A DNA stretch of 64,000 nt, taken from contig OY986436.1 in the NCBI GenBank assembly GCA_963920525.1, positions 7,304,501-7,368,500 on the forward strand. The letters are read 5' to 3'. The translations under genes were made by a program, and so were the position numbers. Positions within the stretch are counted from its first letter, which is position 1. Each line of letters opens with the position of its first letter. Positions 11,201 to 21,879 of this stretch are shown here, piece after piece. Origin of the DNA: Dichetophora obliterata (Eukaryota > Arthropoda > Insecta > Diptera > Sciomyzidae). The notes beneath the pieces are model-generated. The model was not told the DNA's origin, searched no databases, and was given only the letters and a program-made list of their open reading frames with translations.

Positions 11201-12000
11201 TTTTTATTTTTATTTTTATTTTTATTTTTATTTTTATTTTTATTTTTATTTTTATTTTTATTTTTATTTTTATTTTTATTTTTATTTTTATTTTTATTTT
11301 TATTTTTATTTTTATTTTTATTTTTATTTTTATTTTTATTTTTATTTTTATTTTTATTTTTATTTTTATTTTTATTTTTATTTTTATTTTTATTTTTATT
11401 TTTATTTTTATTTTTATTTTTATTTTTATTTTTATTTTTATTTTTATTTTTATTTTTATTTTTATTTTTATTTTTATTTTTATTTTTATTTTTATTTTTA
11501 TTTTTATTTTTATTTTTATTTTTATTTTTATTTTTATTTTTATTTTTATTTTTATTTTTATTTTTATTTTTATTTTTATTTTTATTTTTATTTTTATTTT
11601 TATTTTTATTTTTATTTTTATTTTTATTTTTATTTTTATTTTTATTTTTATTTTTATTTTTATTTTTATTTTTATTTTTATTTTTATTTTTATTTTTATT
11701 TTTATTTTTATTTTTATTTTTATTTTTATTTTTATTTTTATTTTTATTTTTATTTTTATTTTTATTTTTATTTTTATTTTTATTTTTATTTTTATTTTTA
11801 TTTTTATTTTTATTTTTATTTTTATTTTTATTTTTATTTTTATTTTTATTTTTATTTTTATTTTTATTTTTATTTTTATTTTTATTTTTATTTTTATTTT
11901 TATTTTTATTTTTATTTTTATTTTTATTTTTATTTTTATTTTTATTTTTATTTTTATTTTTATTTTTATTTTTATTTTTATTTTTATTTTTATTTTTACT
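8216..12000. repeat. Pure (TTTTTA)n hexanucleotide microsatellite, ~3.78 kb
   Basis: After one short unit near 8242, the hexamer ATTTTT repeats without visible interruption for about 3.75 kb (roughly 625 units), ending in a short variant tail (ACTTTCAATTTTC) near 11998. All three long open frames across it (one plus, two minus) consist only of alternating dipeptides (Phe-Ile, Lys-Asn or Lys-Ile). This independently shows that every position is conserved in the unit. These frames are artefacts of a repeat with no stop codons, not genes. The length could reflect true expansion or an assembly estimate. Confidence 0.97.
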
Positions 12001-12026
12001 TTCAATTTTCAATTTTCATTTTATTT

Positions 12027-12496
12027 TTAATTAATATATTTTCTTTATGTGAGTGATTAAAACTGGAAATTAATATGGCATCCCTACGCTATAGGTACTT
12101 CAACTAGGAAATCTTGTGCTCCTTCCTTGACTTTAACTTTCTTTTTCTGTAGTACATCTTTTCAATTTCAAGTGCAATTTCTCAAAGTCCCTTTTCTTGT
12201 TATTTAATTACATTTTTTATTTCGTCGTATTTTTCTTTTGTTTCACTTTGAGTGTCCTTCCATTTTTCCATCCTTAATTGTAAGAGCATGTTTTGTTTTG
12301 TTTTTAGTATGATATGTTTTATGGCACAATACTCATAATTGAAATATTTTTATGACGTTTATAAATGTGGTCGTTATTATTGCACGTATTGTGTTTGGGA
12401 AAACGATTGCCTCAAACATGGACTCATAATAAATGGCTCAAAATTAAAGTCAAACTTTAAGTGGCATACAATTTGTGCCTAAGAATAAAATACAGC
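12027..12496. other. AT-rich segment without gene
   Basis: No reading frame, terminal repeat or RNA gene recognised between the hexamer array and the RTE-like insertion. Confidence 0.4.
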
Positions 12497-12511
12497 TAAG
12501 CTTGAAGCTTC

Positions 12512-12877
12512 GGTAAAATCTTCGGTCCTATTCGAGTTGGCGACGACTATCGCATACGAATGAACCACGAGCTGTATGAGCTATACGACGACATTGAAGT
12601 AGTTCAGCGTATCGCAATCCAGCGATTACGCTGGCTAGGTCATGTCCATCGTATGAATGACGATGCTCCAGCGAAAAAGGTGTTCGAGGCGAAGGCCGAA
12701 GGCCGACGACGAAGAGGGAGACCATGCCTCCGATGGATTGACCAGGTCGAGGAAGCCCTAACCGCGCTTGGCGAAACCAATTGGAGAAGGCGCGCGCGAA
12801 GCAGAGGCGCCTGGCGAGAGCTGATGAGATCGGCCGAAACCCGACGACGGGTTGCTATGGCCACCTAAGTAAGTAAG
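12512..12877 (+). mobile_element. 5'-truncated RTE-like non-LTR retrotransposon with 15-bp TSD
   Basis: The insert is bounded by an exact 15-bp direct repeat TAAGCTTGAAGCTTC (12497-12511 and 12878-12892). It consists of the last ~118 codons of a reverse transcriptase ORF, a stop, and a 3' end made only of tandem GTAA units. A very short 3' UTR ending in a microsatellite rather than poly-A is typical of RTE-clade elements. The longer copy at 29517-31304 ends the same way. Confidence 0.85.
12513..12868 (+). pseudogene. RTE-like reverse transcriptase, C-terminal ~118 codons
   Basis: The frame is open from the truncation point: KIFGPIRVGDDYRIR is encoded before the ATG at 12560, so that ATG is internal rather than a start. 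It contains ELYELYDD, IQRLRWLGHVHRM, a basic R-rich stretch, GRPCLRWIDQVEEAL and NWRRRA. This is the conserved C-terminal region of insect endonuclease-reverse transcriptases and aligns along its length with the C-terminus of the 29518-31281 ORF. The catalytic domains are missing. No stop or frameshift has accumulated, suggesting a fairly recent insertion. Confidence 0.8.
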
Positions 12878-12892
12878 TAAGCTTGAAGCTTC

Positions 12893-14313
12893 CAAATTTA
12901 AGATTAAATTTTAGCTATTCTAAAATAATATGCATTTGAGTTAATTTCGGTGTGTATGTGTCAGAACGTGTGTGTTCATTTGTGCATCCTAAGAATGACC
13001 GGATGCAGATATACGAATTTATTTCGTAGATAATAACAGTTAAAAACGGAAATATGTTTGGCTTTAATGATTGGAAACGAATGCAACAACGACATTAAAG
13101 TTATTACCATTAAAGAGTATGAGTATGTTTTTGACTGCCAGTCAATGTGTTTGAGTGTGTGTACTTTAGTGCTATCAACTGTTTGTTCATGTGTTGATGT
13201 GATCTATTAAATCTATGCATAGCACTTATGTTATTTTTGATATTTGTAAAATTTTTTTTTTATACAAACAGCTTTTTCTGCTGAAATGAGCTGTAAATTT
13301 TAAAAAAGATCACAAATTAATCAATCCAATTTCAATGTTTTGTACGAGTACAAGTAAACAAATTTTGGAAGTGAAATCCAGTTTACGTGATTTGATTTTC
13401 AAAATTAAATTAGTACATCAAAATTCTAAAGGCATTATTTGAATCCTTAAACAAAACCAGCTTGTATTCACTCAACTGAAAACTGTGGTTAACGAAGCGA
13501 CGACAACTAAACAACTAATCTGCAGTTCATATTCACAGCTGTGTGAAAGGATTAGTTAAATGTATGTTTCTGTGCGATTCCTACCGAGTGTAAAGCATTT
13601 CTTATCTCGCTAACATATGCTTAAAACAACAATAACAATAACAACTTGAACTTTAGATTACACTGCCAATCATCAGCAGCAGTAGCAGTAGCAGCCAAAT
13701 TTGACAAATTTACTGAAATGACCGGAAACTAATTTGTCACCACAGTTAAGCTCTTTACCCAGGCGATCATAAAGTGCACACAACCACACACATACACACA
13801 CGTATGCTTGCATAGCATTGGTATGCAGATATAAATCCATGGGTGTTGCTGACCATATAACTTGTGTGCGACAGTGTAAGCGTGCATGTTTGTTTGTTTG
13901 TTTTATAAAGATGGCGTGCTTTACGTGTCGTTTTAGTTTGACGAGCTGCGATTATAAACCAAAGAAAGAAATAAAAAAGGAAACAAGTTTACAAAGACTT
14001 AGTTGCCGGATTAAAGGCTCGGTGTGACTTGAGTGAAAACTTTAAGCTTGAAATAACTCAAACTTTGAGAGATTATTTTTGTGGTGTCTATGACGATAGA
14101 TATTTTTATCAAAGATAAGTTCAAAACTTCAAAGCTATTTATTAAAGACAAAATTTAATTTGAAATTCAAACTAGAGCATTCGATTCCTGCAAACATTCT
14201 CTAGAAATGAGCTTTGAAATATCTATTAAAGTAAATTCCAACTTCGAGTACTAATAATTTCTAATACTTAAAAAATATCTTAAAATCAATTAGGGAAAGT
14301 TGTAAGTACAGCG
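12893..14313. other. AT-rich segment without gene
   Basis: Contains TG/CA-rich stretches (for example 13785-13802) and AAC/AGCAGC-type short repeats (13625-13695). The small open frame at 13818-14027 has no recognisable motif. Confidence 0.35.
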
Positions 14314-14321
14314 AGAATAAG

Positions 14322-15111
14322 GGGTGGTATGAAGAAAATCTGAGTGAACACTCTGAGAGGATTCTCTTGAGAAGAGTGTTTCGTCCAGAGAGAACACTTA
14401 ATTCGGTGTTTATAAAAATTCCCTCAAATTGCTTGCACTCACTCGGTCATAATGAGATGAGAAATGCCAATTTTAGCAGTCAAATTGAAGAGTGAAATAA
14501 TAAAACAGGACAGTAAATCTTAAAAATTTGGAAAAAAATTTAATATGTTTGCAAAAACAGAAACGTGCAAAAGAAAATTTTCCAATATTCGATGCAGGCG
14601 AAAATTTAAAATCTTTGTACCAATTTGATTTCGATAACGTGCAATTGCTAAACAATTATTTCTTATCCGATGATGCTACAGAAACTCGTGGTGAGGCAAT
14701 TCCAAAAGTTGAAAAGATGAAAATGTTCCTAAGATTACTTAATTACTTATTTATTTCACTTAAATTACATAATTTTTTTTCTACATTATTTTCGAGAAAT
14801 TCCTCATCCGCTCTTTCATTAAATATTTATGAATCCATATTTGTGAACAAATAGAGCTTTCTTACAAGAAATACCACGTGGAGGCAAGTAGTCAGCACCC
14901 TCAGTTGTCTTGAGTACTCCCTCAAACAGTGATTTAAAATTTGAACTTTATTCACATCAAAGTTGAGAGCCTTCTCAAATGTCAAAACGTTGGAGTGGAG
15001 TATTTTCGTTAAGCTTAATGCAAGTAGATTTTATTCACCCCAAATTGAGTATTCCCTCAAAAATCATGAGTGAACACTTTTTATTTTTTTCAGTTTTTAT
15101 TCACACCACCC
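14322..15111 (+). mobile_element. PIF/Harbinger-like remnant with TIRs
   Basis: GGGTGGTATGAAGAAAA at 14322 is matched in inverse by TTTTTATTCACACCACCC at 15094-15111. The motif GAGTGAACACT recurs subterminally at both ends (14342 and 15069). The flanks contain AATA on both sides but not in register, so no 3-bp target duplication can be claimed. The internal frame (separate entry) supports a Harbinger link. The 790-bp length implies a large internal deletion. Confidence 0.5.
14528..14854 (+). pseudogene. Harbinger-like transposase N-terminal fragment
   Basis: Residues about 20-70 read FPIFDAGENLKSLYQF, then DNVQLLNNYFLSDDATETRG, then IPKVEKMKMFLRLL. I recall this layout from the region upstream of the catalytic domain in insect HARBI1-like transposases (a hydrophobic Y/F-rich segment, then D-A-x-E-T-R-G, then a K-x-x-x-F-L-R segment). 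After about residue 72 the sequence becomes low-complexity and loses similarity, so the DDE domain is gone. The N-terminal start is uncertain. Alternative: an unrelated transposon ORF. Confidence 0.4.
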
Positions 15112-16076
15112 AATATTTGCGTTGAAACAGAAATTTGTTGTTTTCTGTGATTTTATGCTGTGATTTTTAAGATAAAATGATTGATGTTTCTTATAAGTTT
15201 GGTAACATCTCTGCTAGCATTGATGAGACTGTTTGATGAGCGCGATTATTTTGTGACCCCTTTTTTTCACCATATGCCAATTGCTTATAGAGTTACAATA
15301 AGAAAATGCTCAAGAGTCTTTATTGACGCTTCTTTAGGTAGAAAGGACGATTGTTTTAAAAAGGCGTAGGAACGGATTTTGATTTGCTTTTTACTTGTGT
15401 CGCGAATCTATACACACAATAAAACTGGAAAAAAAAAATCTGTATATAAAATATTTTCGAAATTCTTTTTGCGCTGATCATTTTGAAGGATGATTACATC
15501 AAGAAAGTAATTTTTAAATTTTTGTTGTATGTTCGTACGCGTACCATGTGAAAACTAATGGATAGATTTTCCTCAAACTTGACATGTAGGTTTTTTACGT
15601 CTTTGGTCAGGACATAGGATCGCAAAAAGGATTCTCTTCAAAACAACGAATATTTTGGGAAAAAAAATCAAAAAGGAACAGTGAAAAGTCAGTTACAAAT
15701 TGGAGCTACATTTAAACAACCCATGAAAAAATACTTCGGTATTAAAAGGACTTTATACACCATCTGGACTGATGTTTTTCTATCTCTAATGAATACCCTA
15801 CAATAAGAATTTTAATTTCCCCGCGCGTATAAAAATGCATAAGGGGTATATTAGCTTTGTTAGTTCGTTTGTAACGCCGATAAGGAGGCGTGACAGGTAT
15901 AAAAAAGTGTACATAGTATTGATATCAGCACCACCTCCTGAGTCGATTTAGTCATGTCCGTCTGTCTGTCTGTCTGTCTAAGCCCGCTAGAGGACCTTAG
16001 GGGAATCTGCCTGTCCCAAGCCAGGAATAGAAGCGGTGAGGGTTTGTTATTGGATGGGTCGTGCCCCATGAACTGA
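15112..16076. other. Non-coding segment with fly-type dispersed repeat motifs
   Basis: ATCAGCACCACCTCCTGAGTC (15926) followed by a CTGT tetranucleotide run (15960-15978) resembles sequences that recur near 44180 and, in part, near 23700 and 46145. This suggests a family of dispersed repeats. No coding frame recognised. Confidence 0.35.
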
Positions 16077-16925
16077 TCTCATAATGAGTTCATTCTTGAG
16101 GCACGGCTCTTGAATGTTCATCTGATAACTGTAAAAGAAAAATGCCTTGACGACTTAAAATCTCTGCGATCAGGTCTTCGCTGGTACTGTGCTTCGTGTA
16201 GGGCACTTTCCCCAGATGAACTTTATTCAAAAATTAAGCTTTTTGGGGAAAGTCTTAACTCGTTAAACAACAATTTTCGAGAAATTGTAACATCTTTTAG
16301 TGAAGTTAGGGCCGCACCCAGTACCAGCGTCTATGATGAAAATTCCATTTCGGAAAATATCCCGTTTGCTTTGTCACAGACTGTTTCTTCCGGGACACAA
16401 ACAATCCTTTCATCAGAAGACCATATTATCTCAAAAAGAAAGAGAACAAATAAAAAAACTAATAAGAAGCGAAAATCATCTGGATCTACTTCTCAGACCA
16501 AGTAGCCCTCAGCACTGCTTTTGAACAGGAACACTCCAGTTACTTCCTCGTCACCTTCTAACAGTCCTTCTTTGACTAATAGTTCAGTTTTGACTCCTAT
16601 TGAGCCTAGAAATCTATCAAGCTTAAGGGCAGTGTCGAGGAAAAAAAATTTATTTATTTCACGTCTTCAGCCCGACACAACTGTTGAAAATGTATTGACT
16701 TTTATCAAACATAATAAATTGTTGAGTCAAAATGCATTTTGCTCATGCAAAAAAATAGGTAATAAACCTTCTCATGCTTCCTTTATTCTCACAGTTCCAG
16801 CTGAAGAGTTTGCAACTGTTCTAAACTCTAATTTGTGGACTGATAATATACTCGTTACAGAGTTTCAGCCTAAGAATAAGCCTAGAGGGACGACTCAAGC
16901 TGCTCGTCAATCCCAAAAAAACTGA
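16077..16925 (+). pseudogene. ORF1 protein (PHD remnant + RRM-like), one in-frame stop
   Basis: The frame is open from 16077. GLRWYCASCR (about 16167-16196) is the typical C-terminal W-x-C-x-x-C of the PHD/zinc finger found in CR1-like ORF1 proteins. A Lys-rich region follows (16430-16500), then a TAG at 16503. The same frame continues with a Ser/Pro/Thr-rich linker and an RRM-like domain (KKNLFISRLQPDTTVENVL... ending near 16860). The two open stretches are in one phase, so a single nonsense change separates them. ORF1 proteins bind RNA and form the retrotransposition particle with ORF2. Without N-terminal zinc ligands the PHD part is incomplete. Confidence 0.65.
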
Positions 16926-19793
16926 ATAGGTTATCCTTTTACTATCAAAATGTAAGGAGATTACGCTCTAAGACGCGAGACATATTTTTAATGTCTCAGA
17001 ATTTCTCTGAGGATATTATCGCATTGACTGAAACTTGGTTAAACGGAAGCATTACTGACTTAGAATTGTTTGATAACAGTTTTGAAGTTTATAGAAGAGA
17101 TAGACATGCTGACAATACTTCTGCTGTCGGTGGAGGTGTCTTATTAGCTGTAAGGAACTCCTTTGTTAGTTCCATTATTGTTATTCCCTACTCTGCTAAC
17201 ATCGAATTTATATGCGTTAAGGTTGTACATTGCAATTCTAATGTATATCTTATTAATGCCTACGTTCCTCCTAAGAGCAGTGTAGAAGTTTATGCAAGCC
17301 TTGCGGATTGCATAGAATACGTTATAAGCATAATTGACGTTAATGACGACATTTTATTGTTAGGTGATTTTAATCTGCCTGACTTGAAATGGGAATCTTC
17401 TGACGATGATACATATTTTTGTGCATCTAATTCGAAGACTCGCCAAGAGCATATATTTGTTGATAATATATGTTCTGACTTACAACAAGTGAGTTGTATT
17501 TATAATAGTCGTGAAAGACTTCTTGACCTGGTCTTAACTACAGATAGTAACAATGTGATTGTTGAGAGGGCCCCTCATGTTTTGACTGCTGTTGATGAAT
17601 ACCATCCACCATTGAGCATATGGTACAAATCAGACAGGGATAATATAGTAAAGTCTAACTCAATAGATAAAGTTTATGAATTCAATTTTAAAAAAGCTGA
17701 CTTTTTGAAGTTGAATCATTTACTTCAAAGTAAACTTCATGTTATTTTAGAATATGTTAATAATAACACTCTTGATGATTTAATTAATTTTATTTACATG
17801 GAAATCTTTGCTATGTTTTCTCTGTCCGTGCCATATAGCCTCAAATTTACGAAAAATTGTGCTTACCCCTGGTACACAAAGGAGTTAAAGATTCTTTGCA
17901 ACAGCAGGAATAGGGCATGGAAAAAATATGTCTGTAGCTTGGACTTGAATGACCTAGAAATCTACAAGCGTTTGTTTCTGGATTTTGAAAATTGCTCAGC
18001 TACCTTATATCAAAATTATTTAGACAGTACTAAGCTGAGAATATTGTCTGATCCGAAGAAATTCTGGGGTTTCATAAACACCAAAAAAAAAATCTGATGG
18101 ATTCCCTTCATCATTTAAAACCTCTGACGGATTTACTGACGATCCTGTCGTAATTTGTGGTCTATTTGCCAATCTCTTTAAAGAGTCATTTTGTTCAGAC
18201 TTTTTTAATCCTGATGAAGAGTACTTTGAATATATGAACTCTACACCCAGGGTTTCGTTGGATTCTATATCCTTTACTTCAGAGGATATTTTAAAGTATA
18301 TTGGATTGATCGATGAGTATTTTAATGCTGGACCTGACGGAATTCCTGCCGCAGTGTTAACACGATGTGGTTCCGTTCTAAGTCAAACACTGTCCATGTT
18401 ATTCAATAAATCAATTAGCGAAAGTATTTTTCCACTTTTTTGGAAAAAATCTTTTATAGGTCCTATCTATAAAAAAGGTTGTAAGAACGATATAAACAAC
18501 TACAGGCCTATCGCGAAACTCTCGTCGATTCCAAAACTTTTTGAGCGCCTCGTGTATGATCGTGTGAAAATTCACTGTGGGAAGATCATGACAACTCGTC
18601 AGCATGGATTTGTTACTGGCAGATCCACTGTGTCTAATCTCCTCGATTTTACAACGTTTTGCTTAAATATATTTTATTCAGGTAACCAGGTCGACTTTAT
18701 TCACACTGATTTTAGTAAAGCATTTGATAAACTGCCACACAACTTAATTCTATTTAAACTAAAGTTAATGGGTTTTCCACAATTTTTTGTAAGCTGGATT
18801 CAATCGTATCTGACAGAGCGATCTTATCAAAAACGATTTCGAGGCGTATTGTCAGCTGAATTTATTGCTGAATCAGGTGTTCCTCAAGGTAGCCACCTTG
18901 GTCCACTTCTGTTTATTTTAGCCATTAATGATGTAACCCACATCATCAAACACTCTCATCTACTTATCTATGCAGATGACATGAAAATATACAGAACAAT
19001 AGATGCTAAAGACAATTCAGATCTGCTCCAGTCTGATTTGAAATCCTTTGAAATTTGGTGTTCTAAAAACAATATGTTTCTAAATCCAGATAAATGCCAA
19101 ACTATGACCTTTTCGCGAAAAAGGAATAATTTAATTTTTGATTATAAGATAAAAGATACTGCATTAAGTCGTGTAGATGCTGTCAAAGATCTGGGTATAT
19201 GCATGGATTCTAAGCTATCGTTTAACGTTCATATTGATTACATTTGTAAAAAAGCATCTTCTATGCTCGGGTTTATGAAACGCTGGGCCATAGAATTTAA
19301 TAGTATGATCACAACTACAACGCTGTATTATGCAATTGTGCGACCTCACTTAGAGTATGCAAGTCAAGTTTGGTCCCCAAGTTACAATGTACATGTTGAA
19401 CGTATAGAGAGAATCCAAAAACGTTTTGTTCGGTTTGCTCTAAGGGGCTTAAGTGCAACTGACACTTTAAACCTTCCTCCTTATGAGGATCGTTTAAAAC
19501 TATTAAAAATGCAATCTTTGAATGAGAGAAGGAAGTCTGCAGATATCGTCTATTTACACCAACTCATAACTGGTGTATTCGATTCACCAGAACTCCTAAC
19601 TCTTATAAATTTTAACATTAACCGTAGAAGCAGTAGAAATGCTAACAATTTAATTTACTTACCTTTTAGTAGAACAAATTATATGGCTACTGCTCCTTTA
19701 CATCGCATGAGTACCTTTGTTAACAACTGTAGCTGTTTTGATGTTAACTTATCGAAAGGTCAACTCAAAAGTAGATTGAAAACTAATGTATGA
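16922..19793 (+). pseudogene. ORF2 endonuclease-reverse transcriptase with single frameshift
   Basis: An open stretch from about 16922 carries the start of the AP-endonuclease domain (FYYQNVRRLRSKT), so the first ATG at 16991 lies inside that domain and the real start must be upstream. From the ATG: TETW at residues 13-16, GDFN at 125-128, and DEYHPPL at 202 in place of the classical SDH. An extra A in the run 18083-18092 ends this frame at 18097. The second frame (ATG 18234) holds the RT: TDFSKAFD near residue 158, GVPQGS-LGPLLF at 215, and the catalytic YADD at 246-249, followed by the long C-terminal region with VRPHLEYASQVW and RIQKRFVRFAL. All catalytic residues I can identify are present. 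The lesion is a homopolymer indel, so it may be a sequencing error and the ORF may be intact. Confidence 0.85.
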
Positions 19794-19912
19794 TTAGATC
19801 TATGTAAACGCATTGTTAGTTGTTATGTCTTTTGTTGTCCCTGAGCCCAACCCATATTATGGTGGGTAAATTTTTCTCACTTTGGATTGTTTTGGACCGC
19901 TCTTATCGATAT

Positions 19913-20233
19913 CATTAAGGCTATTCACGGTTTGAGCGTACTTTTAACAAATCGTATTTATAGCATTTGTTATTGTTCAAACTGTGAGCACCTCGCCATG
20001 TGACTGCCGTATAAAAGGATTGTGCAACCCTGTGATGTATGTGATTATGCGACTGTAGACAGAGCATAAAAATACGAGGTACAAAAAATACGTCCAAGGG
20101 CTGCTTTTATTTACGCGTGCCTGTTTATTTGCATTTGTATGCAAAACAACAGCAAAGCAAAATGCGCTTTCGATTAGCAGATCGAACAAATGGCAGACCA
20201 GCGTATTCGAACTGTGAATGGCCTTATTGAGAT
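19913..20233. mobile_element. Small TIR element (MITE) in the retrotransposon 3' region
   Basis: CATTAAGGCTATTCACGGTT at 19913 matches in inverse the end AACTGTGAATGGCCTTATTG (20214-20233). The repeats share about 20 bp with a few transitions. Non-coding, 321 bp. The flanks do not give a clear direct duplication. Confidence 0.6.
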
Positions 20234-20344
20234 GTTTTAATGTTATTTGGGCTGGTTCTTAAGATGATCTAATGCGGAGAAAGTGCGAAAAAGCTGTAGT
20301 AGCTGAACTCTATTGTTATTGCATGTTAGATTAAAAAAAAAAAA

Positions 20345-21043
20345 GGTTTACCTTGAGCCTTGGTTGTTGGTTGCCAAATTCTTGGAGAAAGCATGGTTTT
20401 GATATTAAGTTATAATAACACCGTCATTGTAATATGCTTTCGATGGACGATCAATCCAACATAACTTGAAGAGCGGGGACAGTCATCCATCAATGATGAG
20501 GAGACCTGATCTATCGTTGTTCTGCAGACCTTATCTTAGAATGAAGGTTTTATGTAAGAAACATTTAATCTTTCGACCGCAGTATAAGCCAATTGGTATA
20601 CAACGGCTCATGCTTCCTAGTTTTCCGAAAGAGGCTTTTTAATAAGTCTAAATTAGGTTAACGAAGTTGCATAAGTAGGATTGTGGTTTACCCGGTTTTA
20701 CTGGGAAACCAATGGTTATTTTTTTAACCTAGTCATGTACAATTCTAGTGGCTGAAGGTGTCACAGTCAAATATAAATGTTCTAAGAACTTTTGGTCTGT
20801 AAGACGGGATGTTGAAGAGCCTTGTCAGGTGGAGCCTTGAGCCCAGGTATCGAATGTCGTTTGGGCATGGTCCTTCGGGGTTTCAATAAGCTCTGGCGTG
20901 TGGTTGGACCAGGAAGGTCGGTGTGAGTTACACTTAAGTTGAACTAGGGTTGGTGATTCCCTTAAATTACTATGTAACATGACGTTACAAATATTACATA
21001 TACTTTTATACACTAGATAAACTATAATATTAAATAAGTTCGA
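20345..21043. other. Non-coding segment
   Basis: A stretch near 20735-20772 (ACCTAGTCATGTACAATTCT, then GTGGCTGAAGGTGTCAC) has a diverged direct copy near 23472-23515, on the other side of the candidate LTR. No coding frame recognised. Confidence 0.35.
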
Positions 21044-21110
21044 TGTGTATATTTTTATTATATTACTTAAATATTTCTATTGATTATAATTAAAGCAGCA
21101 ATAACAAACA

Positions 21111-21346
21111 ACCGCACTACGACACCGGACCATAGAAACAAACACACGCTACATACGTACTTAATAAAACTAATTGACAACACCCCACCGCACTACTGCA
21201 TGAGCCACTAATTAATACACACACTGTCCATCTATGAATAGCCAGGCAGGCCAAAGACAACACACAACCGCACTACTGCATAAGCAGCTAATTAATACAC
21301 ACACTGCCTATATATGCATAGCCGGGCAGGCCAAAGACAAAACTAA
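21111..21346. repeat. 80-bp tandem repeat, about 2.5 copies
   Basis: ACCGCACTACTGCA(T)-AGC starts at 21187 and 21267 (period 80), with a partial copy at 21111. Each full unit contains CTAATTAATACACACACTG and GGCAGGCCAAAGACAA. Confidence 0.85.
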
Positions 21347-21444
21347 ACGTATAATTCCCAACTGGTTTTCTGTCCATATCGAATAAAAGGGCGACACAAA
21401 ACCAACCAAAGCAGCATTACTTCAGGTAAGCTCGAAGTAGTAAA

Positions 21445-21869
21445 GGCTGGATTACCCAAGCGTAAAGTAACGTAGCGTGACGTTGCCAATTGTCAAGGTA
21501 AAATCTGTTTAATGATAAATGTGTACAAGTCGTTACCGAAATCGTAACGTGGCGTGACGCAGCGTAGAAGTCTGTAGAAAATAGATTTCTACGCAACGTT
21601 ACGATTTTTGACAATTCGACTGCTGTGTTATAAGCGAAAAAATTTGTTTAACTTCACATTTTTGTAAATTTTTATACTATATAAGAAAGGATGCAATCTT
21701 TTGTTGACGAGGAGAAGTAAATAAGCCAACTAGAATAAAATGAGTGCCCTGCACTACGGCGCCTGCACTACGTTGGATTACGATTTCGGTAATCGCTTAT
21801 CCTCGAGGCAACGTCGCACTACGCTACATCCCGCTGCGTCACCTCACGTTACGCTTGGGTAATCAAGCC
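21445..21869. mobile_element. Inverted-repeat element with GGCT(K)GATTACCCAAGCGTAA ends
   Basis: GGCTGGATTACCCAAGCGTA at 21445 is matched in inverse by the end TACGCTTGGGTAATCAAGCC (21850-21869). Further subterminal blocks rich in CGTGACGC/GCGTCACG continue the symmetry. Non-coding. The flanks TAAA/TTAA are not an exact duplication. Confidence 0.65.
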
Positions 21870-21879
21870 TTAACTCTGT

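Larger units (their letters stand above)
16077..20344 (+). mobile_element. CR1/Jockey-type two-ORF non-LTR retrotransposon, nearly full coding
   Basis: In order: ORF1 with a PHD-like C-terminal remnant and an RRM-like domain, ORF2 with an AP endonuclease and reverse transcriptase, then a 3' UTR. The 3' UTR appears interrupted by a MITE (19913-20233) and resumes to a run of twelve A at 20333-20344. Only two coding lesions are visible: an in-frame TAG at 16503 and one extra base in a ten-A run at 18083-18092. The 5' end is truncated or diverged, since the first half of the PHD finger is absent. No target duplication was found. The 3' boundary at the A-run is an inference. Confidence 0.7.

Noticed and set aside
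8194..12030. Three open frames of more than 1250 codons (Phe-Ile, Lys-Asn, Lys-Ile repeats)
   Set aside because: They are translations of one pure hexanucleotide array lacking stop codons; no gene evidence.
15960..15978. CTGT tetranucleotide run as a notable microsatellite
   Set aside because: Only about five units; part of a dispersed repeat motif, not a real array.
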